DNA from: Tabrizicola sp. TH137
Lineage (GTDB): Bacteria; Pseudomonadota; Alphaproteobacteria; Rhodobacterales; Rhodobacteraceae
DNA: 64,000 nucleotides
Reading direction: 5' to 3'
NCBI RefSeq assembly: GCF_002855575.1
Contig: NZ_PKRQ01000001.1
Span: forward strand, 1,030,809 to 1,094,808
Under the pieces are notes generated by a model, which worked only from the letters and a program-made list of their open reading frames with translations, was not told the origin of the DNA and did no database searches. This document shows positions 29,200-38,577 of the stretch, piece by piece. Position 1 is the stretch's first letter, and every line of letters starts with the position of its first letter. The position numbers were made by a program, and so were the translations under genes.

Positions 29200-29248
29200 C
29201 CCCGGGGGTTTCACCCCCGGACCCCCAGAGTATTTTTCCCAAGATGAA
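29200..29248 (+). repeat. Intergenic hairpin repeat, member 1
   Basis: CCGGGGGT and ACCCCCGG pair perfectly around TTC (29202-29220), followed by ACCCCCAGAG, TATTTTTCCC and AAGATGAA. Sequence and order match the reverse of 41319-41372 and the tail of 23001-23068. Lies between petR and the deacetylase gene. Confidence 0.75.
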
Positions 29249-29261
29249 GGAGGCAGGGGCC

Positions 29262-30188
29262 TTGGCGACCATCGTCTACGGACATCCCGACTGCCTGACC
29301 CATGTCACGCCCCCCGGCCATCCGGAATGCCTGGATCGCCTCCATGCCGTGGAACGCGGGCTGGCCCATCTCCCCGTGATCCGGAGCGAGGCCCCGACGG
29401 CCCCGGAGGACGAGGTGCTGCGCTGTCACCCTCCCGCTTATCTGGCCAAGGTCCGGCGCGCCCTGCCCACCGAAGGCTGGGTCGCGCTGGATGGTGACAC
29501 GATCCTGTCGCCCGGATCGCTCAACGCCGCGCTTCGTGCCGTCGGGGGGATCACCGCCGCAGTGGATGCCGTCATGGCAGGGCAGGCGCAGAATGCCTTT
29601 GTCGCCGCCCGCCCCCCCGGCCACCATGCCGAAACCGCCACCGCGATGGGATTCTGCCTCTTCGGCACGGTCGCCATCGCGGCCAGGCGCCTGCTCGACC
29701 ACCACGGCCTGACCCGCGTCGCCATCGTCGATTTCGACGTCCATCACGGCAATGGCACGCAGGATCTGCTCTGGGACGAGGCGCGCATCCTCTTTGCCTC
29801 CACCCATCAGATGCCGCTCTATCCCGGCACGGGCAGCGCGGCCGAAACGGGGGCGCATCGCAACATCCTCAACCACCCCCTTCGCCCCGGCACCGGCAGC
29901 GCCGCCATGCGCGCGGCCTATGATGCCCACATCCTCCCCGCGCTCGATGCCTATGCCCCGGAATTCCTCCTGATCTCCGCCGGGTTCGACGCGCATGAGG
30001 CAGACCCCCTCGCCTCCCTCGCCTGGCAGACCGAGGATTACGCCTGGCTCACCCACCGCCTCTGCGACGTCGCCGACGCCCATGCCCATGGCCGCATCGT
30101 CTCGACACTCGAAGGCGGATATGATCTTCCTGCGCTTCAGGCCTCGGTGGCCGCGCATGTGGGCGTGTTGGAGGAACGTGGCAGATGA
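29262..30188 (+). CDS. Histone deacetylase-family (class II-like) deacetylase
   Basis: 308 residues from TTG 29262. I prefer this start because AAGGAGG lies 8 bases upstream; ATG 29244, in frame, lies in the repeat tail and before the ribosome site. Zinc deacetylase of the HDAC/acetylpolyamine amidohydrolase fold. Seen: VTPPGHPECLDRL, ARPPGHHAETATAMGFCLF (His-His of the charge relay), VDFDVHHGNGTQDLLW (zinc Asp/His) and LLISAGFDAHEADPLASL (last Asp). Complete set of metal and catalytic residues. Bacterial members act on acetylpolyamines or acetylated proteins; substrate unknown. It overlaps xseB by four bases (ATGA). Confidence 0.88.
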   Translation: MATIVYGHPDCLTHVTPPGHPECLDRLHAVERGLAHLPVIRSEAPTAPEDEVLRCHPPAYLAKVRRALPTEGWVALDGDTILSPGSLNAALRAVGGITAAVDAVMAGQAQNAFVAARPPGHHAETATAMGFCLFGTVAIAARRLLDHHGLTRVAIVDFDVHHGNGTQDLLWDEARILFASTHQMPLYPGTGSAAETGAHRNILNHPLRPGTGSAAMRAAYDAHILPALDAYAPEFLLISAGFDAHEADPLASLAWQTEDYAWLTHRLCDVADAHAHGRIVSTLEGGYDLPALQASVAAHVGVLEERGR

Positions 30189-30424
30189 CGACGAAACCCG
30201 TATCCGAAATGACCTTCGAAGAGGCCATGGCCGCGCTGGAGCAGGTCGTGAACCAGCTTGAACGCGGCGAGGTTGCGCTGGAGGAATCCATCGCCCTTTA
30301 CGAACGCGGCGCCGCGCTCAAGGCGCATTGCGCGGCCAAGCTCAAGGCCGCCGAGGAAAAGGTCGAACTCATCCGCGCCCAGGAAGGCCGCGCCATCGGC
30401 ACCACCCCAGCGGAGGGGATGTGA
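30185..30424 (+). CDS. xseB: Exodeoxyribonuclease VII small subunit
   Basis: 79 residues. Small subunit that coats XseA to form exonuclease VII, which cuts single-stranded DNA from both ends. Typical sequence: MTFEEAMAALEQVVNQLERGEVALEESIALYERGAALKAHCAAKLKAAEEKVELI. Two helices, coiled-coil-like. Overlaps the upstream deacetylase (ATGA) and the downstream ispA (GTGA). The order xseB-ispA-dxs is common in Proteobacteria. Confidence 0.96.
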   Translation: MTTKPVSEMTFEEAMAALEQVVNQLERGEVALEESIALYERGAALKAHCAAKLKAAEEKVELIRAQEGRAIGTTPAEGM

Positions 30425-31290
30425 GCTTTTCCGAAACCCTGACGCAGGATGCCGCCGCGATCGAGGCGCATCTGATGGCCGCGCTCAACCATCGCGCCGA
30501 CCAGCCCGTCATCCATGCCATGCGCTATGCGCTCCGGGGCGGCAAACGCCTGCGCGGTTTCCTCGTTCTGGAAGGCGCGCGGATGCATGGGCTTTCCACC
30601 GCGCAGGCCCTGTCTGCGGCGGCGGCGGTGGAATCGCTCCATGCCTATTCACTCGTCCATGACGACATGCCCTGCATGGATGATGATGACCTGCGCCGGG
30701 GCCAACCCACCGTCCATGTGAAATGGGACGAGGCAACGGCGGTTCTGGCCGGTGACGCGCTCCAGACCCTCGCCTTCGAGCTTCTCGCCGATCCGGCGCT
30801 GGGTTCCGGCGACACCCGCATCGCCCTTGTCGCCGGTCTGGCCAGGGCCTCCGGCGCCGAAGGCATGGTGCTGGGGCAGGCACTGGATATCGCTGCCGAA
30901 ACCGCCGCCGCGCCCCTCACGCTCGACCAGATCACCGAATTGCAGGCCGGCAAGACCGGCGCGCTCATCCGCTGGTCTGCCGAAGCCGGGGCCATCCTCG
31001 CCGGGGCCGATCCGAAACCTCTCGCCGCCTACGCCACCGCGCTGGGCCTTGCCTTCCAGATCTGGGACGATGTCCTCGATGTCGAAGGCGATGTCGCCAA
31101 GACGGGCAAACGCCTGCACAAGGATGCCGATGCAGGCAAGGCGACCTTCGTCTCGCTCCTCGGCCTCGATGCGGCAAAGGCGCGCGCCCGGTCTTTGATT
31201 GCCGAGGCCGAGCACCACCTTTCCCCCTATGGCGACCGGGCAGTGAACTTGATCGCCTGCGCCCGCTTCGTTATCAGCCGCGAAAGCTGA
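30421..31290 (+). CDS. ispA: Farnesyl diphosphate synthase (polyprenyl synthetase family)
   Basis: 289 residues from GTG 30421, overlapping the xseB stop. Condenses IPP with DMAPP and GPP to farnesyl diphosphate. First Asp-rich motif [15 protein letters not shown] and second motif [11 protein letters not shown], plus [16 protein letters not shown] and [12 protein letters not shown]. Normal length. The longer open frame back to 30328 overlaps xseB and lacks homology. Directly followed by dxs, giving an isoprenoid supply unit. Confidence 0.95.
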   Translation: MSFSETLTQDAAAIEAHLMAALNHRADQPVIHAMRYALRGGKRLRGFLVLEGARMHGLSTAQALSAAAAVESLHAYSLVHDDMPCMDDDDLRRGQPTVHVKWDEATAVLAGDALQTLAFELLADPALGSGDTRIALVAGLARASGAEGMVLGQALDIAAETAAAPLTLDQITELQAGKTGALIRWSAEAGAILAGADPKPLAAYATALGLAFQIWDDVLDVEGDVAKTGKRLHKDADAGKATFVSLLGLDAAKARARSLIAEAEHHLSPYGDRAVNLIACARFVISRES

Positions 31291-31333
31291 CGCGCCCCCA
31301 GATGCCCCCCAAGACGCCCGCCCGGAGGGCCGC

Positions 31334-33247
31334 ATGACCGACCGACCGAAAACCCCGCTGCTGGACCGCATCACCGCGCCCTCCGACCTCAAGGCCCTCT
31401 CGGACCGCGACCTCCGGCAGGTTGCCGACGAACTGCGCGCCGAAACCATCAGCGCCGTCTCCGTCACCGGCGGGCATCTGGGCGCGGGTCTGGGCGTCGT
31501 CGAACTGACCGTGGCCATCCATGCCGTCTTCGACACCCCGCGCGACAAGCTGATCTGGGACGTCGGCCACCAGTGCTATCCGCACAAGATCCTGACCGGC
31601 CGCCGCGACCGCATCCGCACGCTCCGCACCGAAAACGGCCTGTCGGGTTTCACGAAACGCAGCGAGTCGCCCTACGATCCGTTCGGCGCGGCCCACAGCT
31701 CCACCTCCATCTCTGCCGCGCTGGGCTTTGCCGCCGCGCGCGACCTTGGCGGCGATCCGGGCGATGCCATCGCGGTGATCGGCGACGGCTCCATGTCCGC
31801 CGGCATGGCCTTCGAGGCGATGAACAACGCAGGCCATCTCAAGACCCGCCTCTTCGTCATCCTGAACGACAACGAAATGTCCATCGCGCCCCCCGTCGGC
31901 GCGCTCTCCTCCTACCTCTCCCGCCTCTATGCCGAGGCCCCGTTCCAGGATTTCAAAGCCGCCGCCAAAAGCGCGGTCAGCTTCCTGCCCGAACCCTTCC
32001 AGGAAGGCGCGCGGCGCGCGAAAGAGATGCTCAAGGGCATGGCCGTTGGCGGCACCCTGTTCGAGGAACTGGGCTTCAACTACATCGGCCCCATCGACGG
32101 CCACGACCTCGACCAGCTTCTCCCCGTGCTGCGCACCGCCCGCGCCCGCGCCACCGGGCCCACGCTGATCCATGTTCTGACGAAAAAGGGCAAAGGCTAC
32201 GCCCCCGCCGAAGCCGCCCGCGACCGTGGCCACGCCACGGCCAAGTTCGACGTGCTGACCGGCGTGCAGGCCAAGGCCGCCTCCAACGCGCCCAGCTACA
32301 CCAAGGTTTTCGCCCAATCCCTGATCGCAGAGGCGGAGCGGGATGAAAAGATCGTCGCCGTCACCGCCGCCATGCCCGATGGCACGGGCCTCAACCTCTT
32401 CGCCGACCGCTTCCCCCGCCGCTGCTTCGACGTGGGCATCGCCGAACAGCATGCCGTCACCTTCTCGGCCGGTCTTGCCGCCGGGGGCCTGCGCCCCTTC
32501 TGCGCCATCTACTCCACCTTCCTGCAACGCGGCTATGATCAGGTCGTCCATGATGTCGCCATCCAGCGCCTTCCCGTCCGCTTCGCCATCGACCGCGCGG
32601 GGCTTGTCGGGGCCGACGGCGCCACCCATGCGGGCAGTTTCGACGTGGCCTTCCTCGCCAACCTGCCCGGCATCGTGGTCATGGCCGCCGCGGATGAGGC
32701 GGACCTCATGCACATGGTCGCCACCGCCGCCGCCCATGACGATGGCCCCATCGCCTTCCGCTATCCGCGCGGCGATGGCGTCGGCTGCGACCTGCCCGCC
32801 CGTGGCACGCCCCTGACCATCGGCAAGGGCCGCCTGATCCGCGAAGGCGGGCGCGCCGCGATCCTCTCCTTCGGCACCCGCCTGTCTGAGGTGCTGAAGG
32901 CCGCCGAGTCGCTCGCCCAGCGCGGCCTTGCCCCCACGGTGATCGACGCCCGCTTCGCCAAACCGCTGGACCGCGACCTGATCCTGAACGCCGCCCGCCA
33001 CCACGAGGCGCTGATCACCGTCGAGGAAGGCGCCATCGGCGGCTTCGGCAGCCATGTCGCGCAACTGCTCGCGGACGAGGGCATCTTCGACACAGGGTTG
33101 AAATTCCGCAGCATAGTCCTGCCCGACATCTTCATCGACCAGGCCAGCCCCGACCGCATGTATCAGATCGCCGGAATGGACGCCGCGCAGATCGAGGCAA
33201 AGGTCCTCTCCACCCTCGGCGTGGCGGTGGTGGGGCGGCGGGCCTGA
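31334..33247 (+). CDS. dxs: 1-deoxy-D-xylulose-5-phosphate synthase
   Basis: 637 residues. TPP enzyme of the MEP pathway: pyruvate plus glyceraldehyde-3-phosphate to DXP. Seen: HPDL-like start region [59 protein letters not shown], the TPP/Mg motif [18 protein letters not shown] and [15 protein letters not shown], then [17 protein letters not shown] (catalytic Glu) and [18 protein letters not shown]. Complete. It lies 43 bases after ispA. Confidence 0.98.
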   Translation: MTDRPKTPLLDRITAPSDLKALSDRDLRQVADELRAETISAVSVTGGHLGAGLGVVELTVAIHAVFDTPRDKLIWDVGHQCYPHKILTGRRDRIRTLRTENGLSGFTKRSESPYDPFGAAHSSTSISAALGFAAARDLGGDPGDAIAVIGDGSMSAGMAFEAMNNAGHLKTRLFVILNDNEMSIAPPVGALSSYLSRLYAEAPFQDFKAAAKSAVSFLPEPFQEGARRAKEMLKGMAVGGTLFEELGFNYIGPIDGHDLDQLLPVLRTARARATGPTLIHVLTKKGKGYAPAEAARDRGHATAKFDVLTGVQAKAASNAPSYTKVFAQSLIAEAERDEKIVAVTAAMPDGTGLNLFADRFPRRCFDVGIAEQHAVTFSAGLAAGGLRPFCAIYSTFLQRGYDQVVHDVAIQRLPVRFAIDRAGLVGADGATHAGSFDVAFLANLPGIVVMAAADEADLMHMVATAAAHDDGPIAFRYPRGDGVGCDLPARGTPLTIGKGRLIREGGRAAILSFGTRLSEVLKAAESLAQRGLAPTVIDARFAKPLDRDLILNAARHHEALITVEEGAIGGFGSHVAQLLADEGIFDTGLKFRSIVLPDIFIDQASPDRMYQIAGMDAAQIEAKVLSTLGVAVVGRRA

Positions 33248-33254
33248 GGTTTGC

Positions 33255-33297
33255 GTTAATGCGCAATTAACTTGACCGATTTACGGTAACGCGCAAT
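33255..33297 (+). promoter_or_regulatory. Operator-like repeats before the RelE/HTH pair
   Basis: GTTAAT (33255-33260) and ATTAAC (33266-33271) are perfect inverted arms around GCGCA. A half-copy, GGTAAC-GCGCAAT, begins exactly 30 bases later at 33285. TTGACC at 33272-33277 fits a -35 box between them. The arrangement suits autorepression by the downstream HTH antitoxin. Confidence 0.55.
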
Positions 33298-33315
33298 CCT
33301 TCAAGGGATCGCGCA

Positions 33316-33555
33316 ATGCAGGTCATCCTGTCCAGAACCGCCACCAAGGCGCTACGCCGGATGCCGCGCACGGATGCAACGGCACTGCTGGCCAAGCTGG
33401 ATCACTGGGCGGCAACAGGGCAGGGCGACGTCCGTCCCCTGACGGGGGAGACGGGGCTGTTCCGCCTCCGCCACGGCGACTGGCGCGCGATCTTTGAACA
33501 GCGGGGGGACGTACTCGTCCTTCTCATCGCGCACCGGAGGGAGGTTTGCAGATGA
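33316..33555 (+). CDS. RelE-family toxin
   Basis: 79 residues. Short RelE/HigB-like fold: MQVILSRTATKALRRMP, KLDHWAATGQGDVRPLTGETGLFRLRHGDWRAIFEQRGDVLVLLIAHRRE. The LFRLRHGDWRAIF strand with alternating basic residues is typical of the mRNA-cutting toxins. The toxin gene comes first, followed by an HTH antitoxin with an ATGA overlap (33552-33555), as in HigBA-type modules. Function inferred from fold and partner. Confidence 0.83.
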   Translation: MQVILSRTATKALRRMPRTDATALLAKLDHWAATGQGDVRPLTGETGLFRLRHGDWRAIFEQRGDVLVLLIAHRREVCR

Positions 33556-33905
33556 ACCACGCCACCACCCCCAAGGGCGACATGCTCATCGTGCTGACCC
33601 CGCAGGAATACGAAACCCTGCGCGGCGATGCGGCGCTGGCCGCCGCAGCCCAGGCCGCCCGGTCGCGCGATACAGCCGCCCCCCGGATGCCTGCCGATCT
33701 GGCGCAGGCGATGATCGACGGCACGCTCCACCCCCTCACTGCCTGGCGGCAGGCGGCGGGCCTCACGCAGGGCGCGCTGGCCGAACGGGCCGGGCTTCGG
33801 CTTTCCACCGTCTCCGATATCGAACGCGGCAAGATCGACCCGCGCCTGTCCACCCTGCGCGCCCTTGCAAACGCGCTGGGAACCGACATCGACGACATCG
33901 TCTGA
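33552..33905 (+). CDS. XRE-family HTH antitoxin
   Basis: 117 residues from ATG 33552 (TTG 33546 is possible). The N-terminal third (LIVLTPQEYETLRGDAALAAA) is probably the toxin-contacting part; the C-terminal part is a classic helix-turn-helix: LTAWRQAAGLTQGALAERAGLRLSTVSDIERGKIDPRLSTLRALANALG. A purine-rich ribosome site (GGAGGGAGG) is upstream. Expected to neutralise the preceding toxin and to bind the inverted repeat at 33255-33271. Confidence 0.83.
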   Translation: MNHATTPKGDMLIVLTPQEYETLRGDAALAAAAQAARSRDTAAPRMPADLAQAMIDGTLHPLTAWRQAAGLTQGALAERAGLRLSTVSDIERGKIDPRLSTLRALANALGTDIDDIV

Positions 33906-33906
33906 C

Positions 33907-34677
33907 CTAACGCCCCGCCAGCCGCTCCTCCAGCGCGGCGATCCGCGCCATCAGTTCCGCATGCCGCGCCGCCGCCTCATCCGGCTTGTCGGCCTCTGCC
34001 GCCTCCTGCATCGCGTTCACCACCAGACCGACCAGCAGGTTGATGACGGCAAAGGTCGTCACCAGGATGAACCCGATGAAGAAGATCCACGCATAGGGAT
34101 AGACCTCCATCACCGGCCGCACCACCGCATCGGCCCAGCCTTCCAGCGTCATCACCTGAAACAGCGTCAGCGCCGTCGCCCCCAGATCGCCGAACCTGTC
34201 GGGGAAACTCGCCCCGAACAGCTTCGTTGCCATCACGGCCGACACGTAGAACAGGATCAGCGTCAACAGCAGCACCGACCCCATCCCCGGCAACGCGCGC
34301 AGGAACCCTTCCACCACCCGCCGCAGGCTGGGCGCCATGGAAATCACCCGCAGCACCCGCAGCACGCGCAGCGCCCGCAGCACCGACAGCCCGCCCGTCG
34401 CCGGCATCAGCGCCACGCCCACCACGGCCAGATCGAACAGGTTCCACCCCGACCGGAAGAACCGCCCCCCCAGCGCGAACAGCTTCAACACCAGTTCCGC
34501 GACAAAGATCGCCAGACAGATGCGGTCCAGCGTCAGGATCACATCCCCCGCCGCCGCCATCACGGGCTTTGATGTCTCAAGCCCAAGCAGCACCGCATTG
34601 AACAGGATCACGCCCATGATGAACCGGGTCACCAAAGGCCGCTCAAGAAAGGTTTCCGCCCTTTCGCGCAGGGTCAT
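33907..34677 (-). CDS. Bacterial voltage-gated cation channel, filter TLEGWAD
   Basis: 256 residues from ATG 34677. One six-helix domain, as in NaChBac-type tetrameric channels. S1 MGVILFNAVLLGLE, S4 with basic residues every third position (LRALRVLRVLRVISMAPSLRR), S5 with FYVSAVMATKLFG, pore segment ALTLFQVMTLEGWADAVV, S6 AWIFFIGFILVTTFAVINLLVGLVVNAM, and a short C-terminal coiled coil (AELMARIAALEERL). The filter differs from the NaChBac TLESW. A glycine at this place and a following Asp are features I recall in the calcium-selective channel CavMr, so calcium permeability is a possibility. Upstream in-frame Met at 34728 is less likely. Location: inner membrane. Confidence 0.88.
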   Translation of the reverse strand: MTLRERAETFLERPLVTRFIMGVILFNAVLLGLETSKPVMAAAGDVILTLDRICLAIFVAELVLKLFALGGRFFRSGWNLFDLAVVGVALMPATGGLSVLRALRVLRVLRVISMAPSLRRVVEGFLRALPGMGSVLLLTLILFYVSAVMATKLFGASFPDRFGDLGATALTLFQVMTLEGWADAVVRPVMEVYPYAWIFFIGFILVTTFAVINLLVGLVVNAMQEAAEADKPDEAAARHAELMARIAALEERLAGR

Positions 34678-34701
34678 CTTTTGCACTCCACTCCGAATCA
34701 A

Positions 34702-34729
34702 GGTGCCCGGACCTTTCAGTCCGGGCACC
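34702..34729. terminator. Hairpin between terC and the channel gene
   Basis: GGTGCCCGGAC and GTCCGGGCACC pair perfectly over 11 bp around CTTTCA. There is no T-run on either side. It follows the terC stop by 16 bases, so it probably ends or slows the terC transcript before the channel gene. Confidence 0.5.
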
Positions 34730-34745
34730 CTTGCAGTTTAGGCCA

Positions 34746-35738
34746 TCACTCGGCCGGTTTCACGACCTCGGCCTTGTCATCCTTCGTCTTCCACAGCGAG
34801 AAGATCACCCCTGCCGCCAGGATCGCGAAGGTGATGCCCAGCGACCAGCTCGGCGGGAACTTCTCCCAACCCATGATATCCGCGATGAAGATCTTCGATC
34901 CGATAAACACCAGCAGCAGCGACAGCGCGTACTTGAGGTAGGCAAAGCGGTGCAGGATCGCCGCCAGCGCGAAATACAGCGCCCGCAGGCCAAGGATGGC
35001 AAAGATGTTCGACGTATAGACGATGTAGGGGTCCGTCGTGATCGTGAACACCGCAGGCACCGAGTCGACGGCAAAGACAAGGTCCGCGATCTCGATCAGG
35101 ATCAGCGCGATGAACAAGGGCGTCGCATAGCGCACCATCTTCCCGCCCGCATCCGGCTTCTGCACGAAAAAGCTGTTGCCATGCAGCTCTTCCGTCACCC
35201 GGAAGCGGCGCTTGATGAACTTCAGAACGGGGTTGTTGGCGATGTCATGCTCGCCTTCGCCCACGAACATCATCTTGATACCGGTAAAGATCAGGAAGAC
35301 CGCGAAGATATACAGAACCCAGGAATAGGACGCGACGATCGTCGCCCCCAGCCCGATCATGATGCCACGCAGCACGATCACGCCCAGGATACCCCAGAAC
35401 AGAACCCGGTGCTGATAGGCGCGCGGCACCGCAAAGAAGGTGAAGATCAGCGCGATGACAAACACGTTGTCCATCGCCAGCGTCTTTTCGACGACAAAGG
35501 CCGTCAGGTAATGGGCCGTAGGCTCCCACCCCATCTGCCAGTAGACGAACCCGGCAAAGCTCAGCCCCAGCGCAATATACATCGCCGAAAGCTTCAGGCT
35601 CTCCGCAACACCGATCTCGTGATTTCCGTCCTTGTGCAGGACACCAAGGTCAAACGCCAATAGCGCGATGACCAAAGTGATGAAGAGCAGCCACATCCAC
35701 ATGGGCTTGCCCAGAAACAGCAGGAAGAGAAATTCCAT
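34746..35738 (-). CDS. TerC-family integral membrane protein
   Basis: 330 residues from ATG 35738. Members of this family are linked to tellurite resistance and, in Mx/Alx proteins, to manganese or calcium export coupled to membrane-protein metallation. About nine helices, with the acidic residues in membrane segments that mark the family: LLAFDLGVLH, EKTLAMDNVFVIALIF and IEIADLVFAVDSVPAVFTITTDPYIVYTSNIFAILGLRALYF. The basic cytoplasmic loop KFIKRRFRVTEELHGNSFF is also typical. I looked for a manganese riboswitch in the 180 bases upstream and saw no convincing match. Confidence 0.9.
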   Translation of the reverse strand: MEFLFLLFLGKPMWMWLLFITLVIALLAFDLGVLHKDGNHEIGVAESLKLSAMYIALGLSFAGFVYWQMGWEPTAHYLTAFVVEKTLAMDNVFVIALIFTFFAVPRAYQHRVLFWGILGVIVLRGIMIGLGATIVASYSWVLYIFAVFLIFTGIKMMFVGEGEHDIANNPVLKFIKRRFRVTEELHGNSFFVQKPDAGGKMVRYATPLFIALILIEIADLVFAVDSVPAVFTITTDPYIVYTSNIFAILGLRALYFALAAILHRFAYLKYALSLLLVFIGSKIFIADIMGWEKFPPSWSLGITFAILAAGVIFSLWKTKDDKAEVVKPAE

Positions 35739-35918
35739 TCCCCGTTGACCTCTCTTGAACACGTCCAAGCGCCGCAAGGTCAGCCGATCAGGTCCGGGCA
35801 TGACATCGAGACGCACTCGATGCGGTCCGACATGGCGCTTTCGCGTCAGAGGGGCCCGGCCCGCCCGCAAAAGGTGGGAAGCAGAGTCACGAATTCAAGT
35901 CTCTGCACTGCAGAATTT

Positions 35919-36782
35919 TCACGCGCCCGTGATCCGCGCGTGATCACCCTCGGCGGCCAGCAGTCCGGCCAGCCCTTCGCGATAGGTGGGATAGATCAGC
36001 GTCACGCCCAACTCCGCCTTGATCCGGTCATTCCGCACCCGCTTGCTCTCGGCATAGAAACTGCGCGCCATCGGCGTCATCTCGGCCTGATCGTAGGGAA
36101 TGGCCTCCGGCAAGGGCAGGCCCAGCAGTTCTGCCGCATGCCCGATCACATCCTCCGGCGGGGCCGGATCATCGTCACAGACATTGTAGATGCCCCCCGC
36201 CCTTGGCCGTGCAATGGATGCCTCCAGAACCTGCGCGATATCCTCCACATGGATGCGGCTGAACACCTGCCCCGGCTTGATGATCCGCCGCGCCGTGCCG
36301 TCGCGCACCTTCTCGAACGGCCCGCGCCCCGGCCCATAGATCCCCGCCAGCCGGAAGATCTGCAAGGGCAGCCCCAGCGCCGCCCAGCCCCGCTCCGCCG
36401 CCACCCGCGCATGGCCCCGCGCCGTGGTGGGGGTCAGCGCCGTCTCCTCATCCACCCAGCCGCCCGCATGATCGCCATAAACGGCGGTCGTCGAAAGATA
36501 CCCCACCCAACGGGGCCGCGCCGCGCGCAACTCCTCCGCATGGTCGCGCAGGATCGGATCGCCCGCCTCCTCGGGCGCGACCGACACCAGAACATGCGTC
36601 GCCGCCGCCAGCGCCTCGCGCAACGATCCGGGCAGCAGCACGGGCTCCACCCCCGCCGCCTCCAGACGCCGCGCCTTCTCAGGCCGCCGCGTGGTACCGA
36701 TCACCCGCCAGCCCTGCGGCAGCAACCGCTGTGCAAGGGCTTCGGCCGAATAGCCATGTCCGATGGAAAGAAGCGTGTTCAT
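35919..36782 (-). CDS. NAD-dependent epimerase-like SDR protein
   Basis: 287 residues from ATG 36782. Extended short-chain-dehydrogenase fold, probably reading LSIGHGYSAEALAQRLLPQGWRVIGTTR as the nucleotide-binding turn; the usual GxxGxxG is altered to GHGYSAE. Then YLSTTAVYGDHAGGWVDE, LQIFRLAGIYGPGRGPFEKV and FSRIHVEDIAQVLEASIA. The usual YxxxK is not clearly seen. Such YeeZ/SDR-like proteins are common but uncharacterised. Divergent from amn. A longer open frame back to 36917 is not supported. Confidence 0.8.
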   Translation of the reverse strand: MNTLLSIGHGYSAEALAQRLLPQGWRVIGTTRRPEKARRLEAAGVEPVLLPGSLREALAAATHVLVSVAPEEAGDPILRDHAEELRAARPRWVGYLSTTAVYGDHAGGWVDEETALTPTTARGHARVAAERGWAALGLPLQIFRLAGIYGPGRGPFEKVRDGTARRIIKPGQVFSRIHVEDIAQVLEASIARPRAGGIYNVCDDDPAPPEDVIGHAAELLGLPLPEAIPYDQAEMTPMARSFYAESKRVRNDRIKAELGVTLIYPTYREGLAGLLAAEGDHARITGA

Positions 36783-36921
36783 GGGCGCGACTATCCCCCG
36801 CCCGCGCCCCCGCCGCAAGGCCGCCCCGCAATCGCCCCGCCCCGCAATCGCCCCGCCCCGCGTCGCAAAGCCTTCACTTGCCCTTGCCCCCCCCTTTCGG
36901 ATTAGATGCCGGATCAAATTG

Positions 36922-38424
36922 ATGACGATGAAAGATACAGACCGAATGAACGACGACGCCCTTCCCCTTCTGACCCCCGATGTTCAGGCAGCCGAGGCCT
37001 TCACCGACCCCGCCGCCGCCGTCGCCCGTCTGGAAGAGCTTTACTTCGCCGCCACCGCCTTCCTGTCGCAGCATTTCACCGCCGCCGTGACCGGGTGCAA
37101 ACCCCATGCCCGCATCCGCGCCTTCTACCCCGAGATCCGCCTCACTACGACCAGCCATGTGAAGACCGACTCGCGCCTTTCCTTCGGCCATGTCGCGGAA
37201 CCCGGCACCTATTCCACCACCGTCACCCGCCCCGACCTCTTCCGCAACTACCTGACCCAGCAGCTTGAACTCCTGATCCGCCACCATGGCCAGCCCATCG
37301 TGATCGGCCCGTCCGAAACCCCGATCCCCGTGCATTTCGCCGTGGCCGGAAACCCCAAGGTTTCCGTCCCGCAGGAAGGCGTGCTGGAATTCTCGCTGCG
37401 CGACATCTTTGACGTGCCCGATCTCGCCACCACCAATGACGACATCGTCAACGGCACCCGTCAGGTCCATGCCGATGGCTCGCGCCCCCTCGCCCCCTTC
37501 ACGGCGCAGCGCGTGGATTACTCCCTCGCGCGCCTTTCGCATTACACCGCCACCGATGCAGCGCATTTCCAGAACCACGTCCTCTTCACCAACTACCAGT
37601 TCTACGTCGATGAATTCGAAGCCTATGCCCGTCAGGTTCTGGCCGATCCGGCCAGCGGCTATACTGAATTCGTCGCCCCCGGAAACCACATCCTGACGGC
37701 CCCGGACGGCACCCTGCCGCCCCCCGCCAAGATGCCCCAGATGCCCAGCTACCACCTGAAACGCGCCGACGGGAACGGCATCACCCTGGTCAACATCGGC
37801 GTCGGCCCCTCCAACGCCAAGACGGCCACCGACCATATCGCCGTCCTGCGCCCCCATGCCTGGCTGATGGTCGGCCATTGCGCGGGCCTCCGGAACTCGC
37901 AATCCCTGGGCGATTTTGTCCTCGCCCATGCTTACTTGCGCGAAGATCACGTGCTCGACGACGATCTCCCCGTCTGGGTCCCCATCCCCGCCTTGGCCGA
38001 AATTCAGATCGCCCTCGAAGACGCGGTGGAAGAAGTCACCCAGCTCGAAGGCTATGAACTCAAACGCATCATGCGCACCGGCACCGTCGCCACGATCGAC
38101 AACCGCAACTGGGAACTGCGCGACCAGTCCGGTCCCGTGCAGCGCCTCTCGCAATCCCGCGCCATCGCGCTCGACATGGAATCCGCCACCATCGCGGCGA
38201 ACGGCTTCCGCTTCCGCGTCCCCTACGGCACGCTCCTCTGTGTCTCTGACAAACCCCTGCACGGCGAACTCAAACTCCCCGGCATGGCCTCCGAATTCTA
38301 CAAGACCCAGGTCGCCCGCCACCTCCAGATCGGCATCAACGCGATGGAGCGGTTGCGCGCCATGCCCATAGAACGTATCCACAGCCGCAAGCTCCGCAGC
38401 TTCGATGAAACGGCCTTCCTCTAG
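36922..38424 (+). CDS. amn: AMP nucleosidase
   Basis: 500 residues from ATG 36922; ATGs at 36928 and 36946 are alternatives and no strong ribosome site separates them. Splits AMP into adenine and ribose-5-phosphate, adjusting adenylate pools. The N-terminal regulatory domain includes RIRAFYPEIRL and GHVAEPGTYSTTVTRPDLFRNYL, and the C-terminal PNP-fold catalytic domain includes LVNIGVGPSNAKTATDHIAVLRPHAWLMVGHCAGLR, ALDMESATIAANGFRFRVPYGTLLCVSDKPLHGE (MES and SDKP motifs). Similar length to E. coli Amn. Confidence 0.94.
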   Translation: MTMKDTDRMNDDALPLLTPDVQAAEAFTDPAAAVARLEELYFAATAFLSQHFTAAVTGCKPHARIRAFYPEIRLTTTSHVKTDSRLSFGHVAEPGTYSTTVTRPDLFRNYLTQQLELLIRHHGQPIVIGPSETPIPVHFAVAGNPKVSVPQEGVLEFSLRDIFDVPDLATTNDDIVNGTRQVHADGSRPLAPFTAQRVDYSLARLSHYTATDAAHFQNHVLFTNYQFYVDEFEAYARQVLADPASGYTEFVAPGNHILTAPDGTLPPPAKMPQMPSYHLKRADGNGITLVNIGVGPSNAKTATDHIAVLRPHAWLMVGHCAGLRNSQSLGDFVLAHAYLREDHVLDDDLPVWVPIPALAEIQIALEDAVEEVTQLEGYELKRIMRTGTVATIDNRNWELRDQSGPVQRLSQSRAIALDMESATIAANGFRFRVPYGTLLCVSDKPLHGELKLPGMASEFYKTQVARHLQIGINAMERLRAMPIERIHSRKLRSFDETAFL

Positions 38425-38577
38425 GCCACACTCGGACGGGCCACGCAGCGTAAACCGGCCGGACCGGTCAGAATGGGCTTGATTTGTTCGGCAAAACAGA
38501 ATTTAGCGACAACCAGTCGCTTCATGGACAGGGAAAGCCCCGCACCATAACGGGGCCCGCAAACGAAGGAACATGAC

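Noticed and set aside
35739..35918. Possible manganese (yybP-ykoY) riboswitch before the TerC gene
   Set aside because: I could not match the conserved core bases; only weak pairing is seen.
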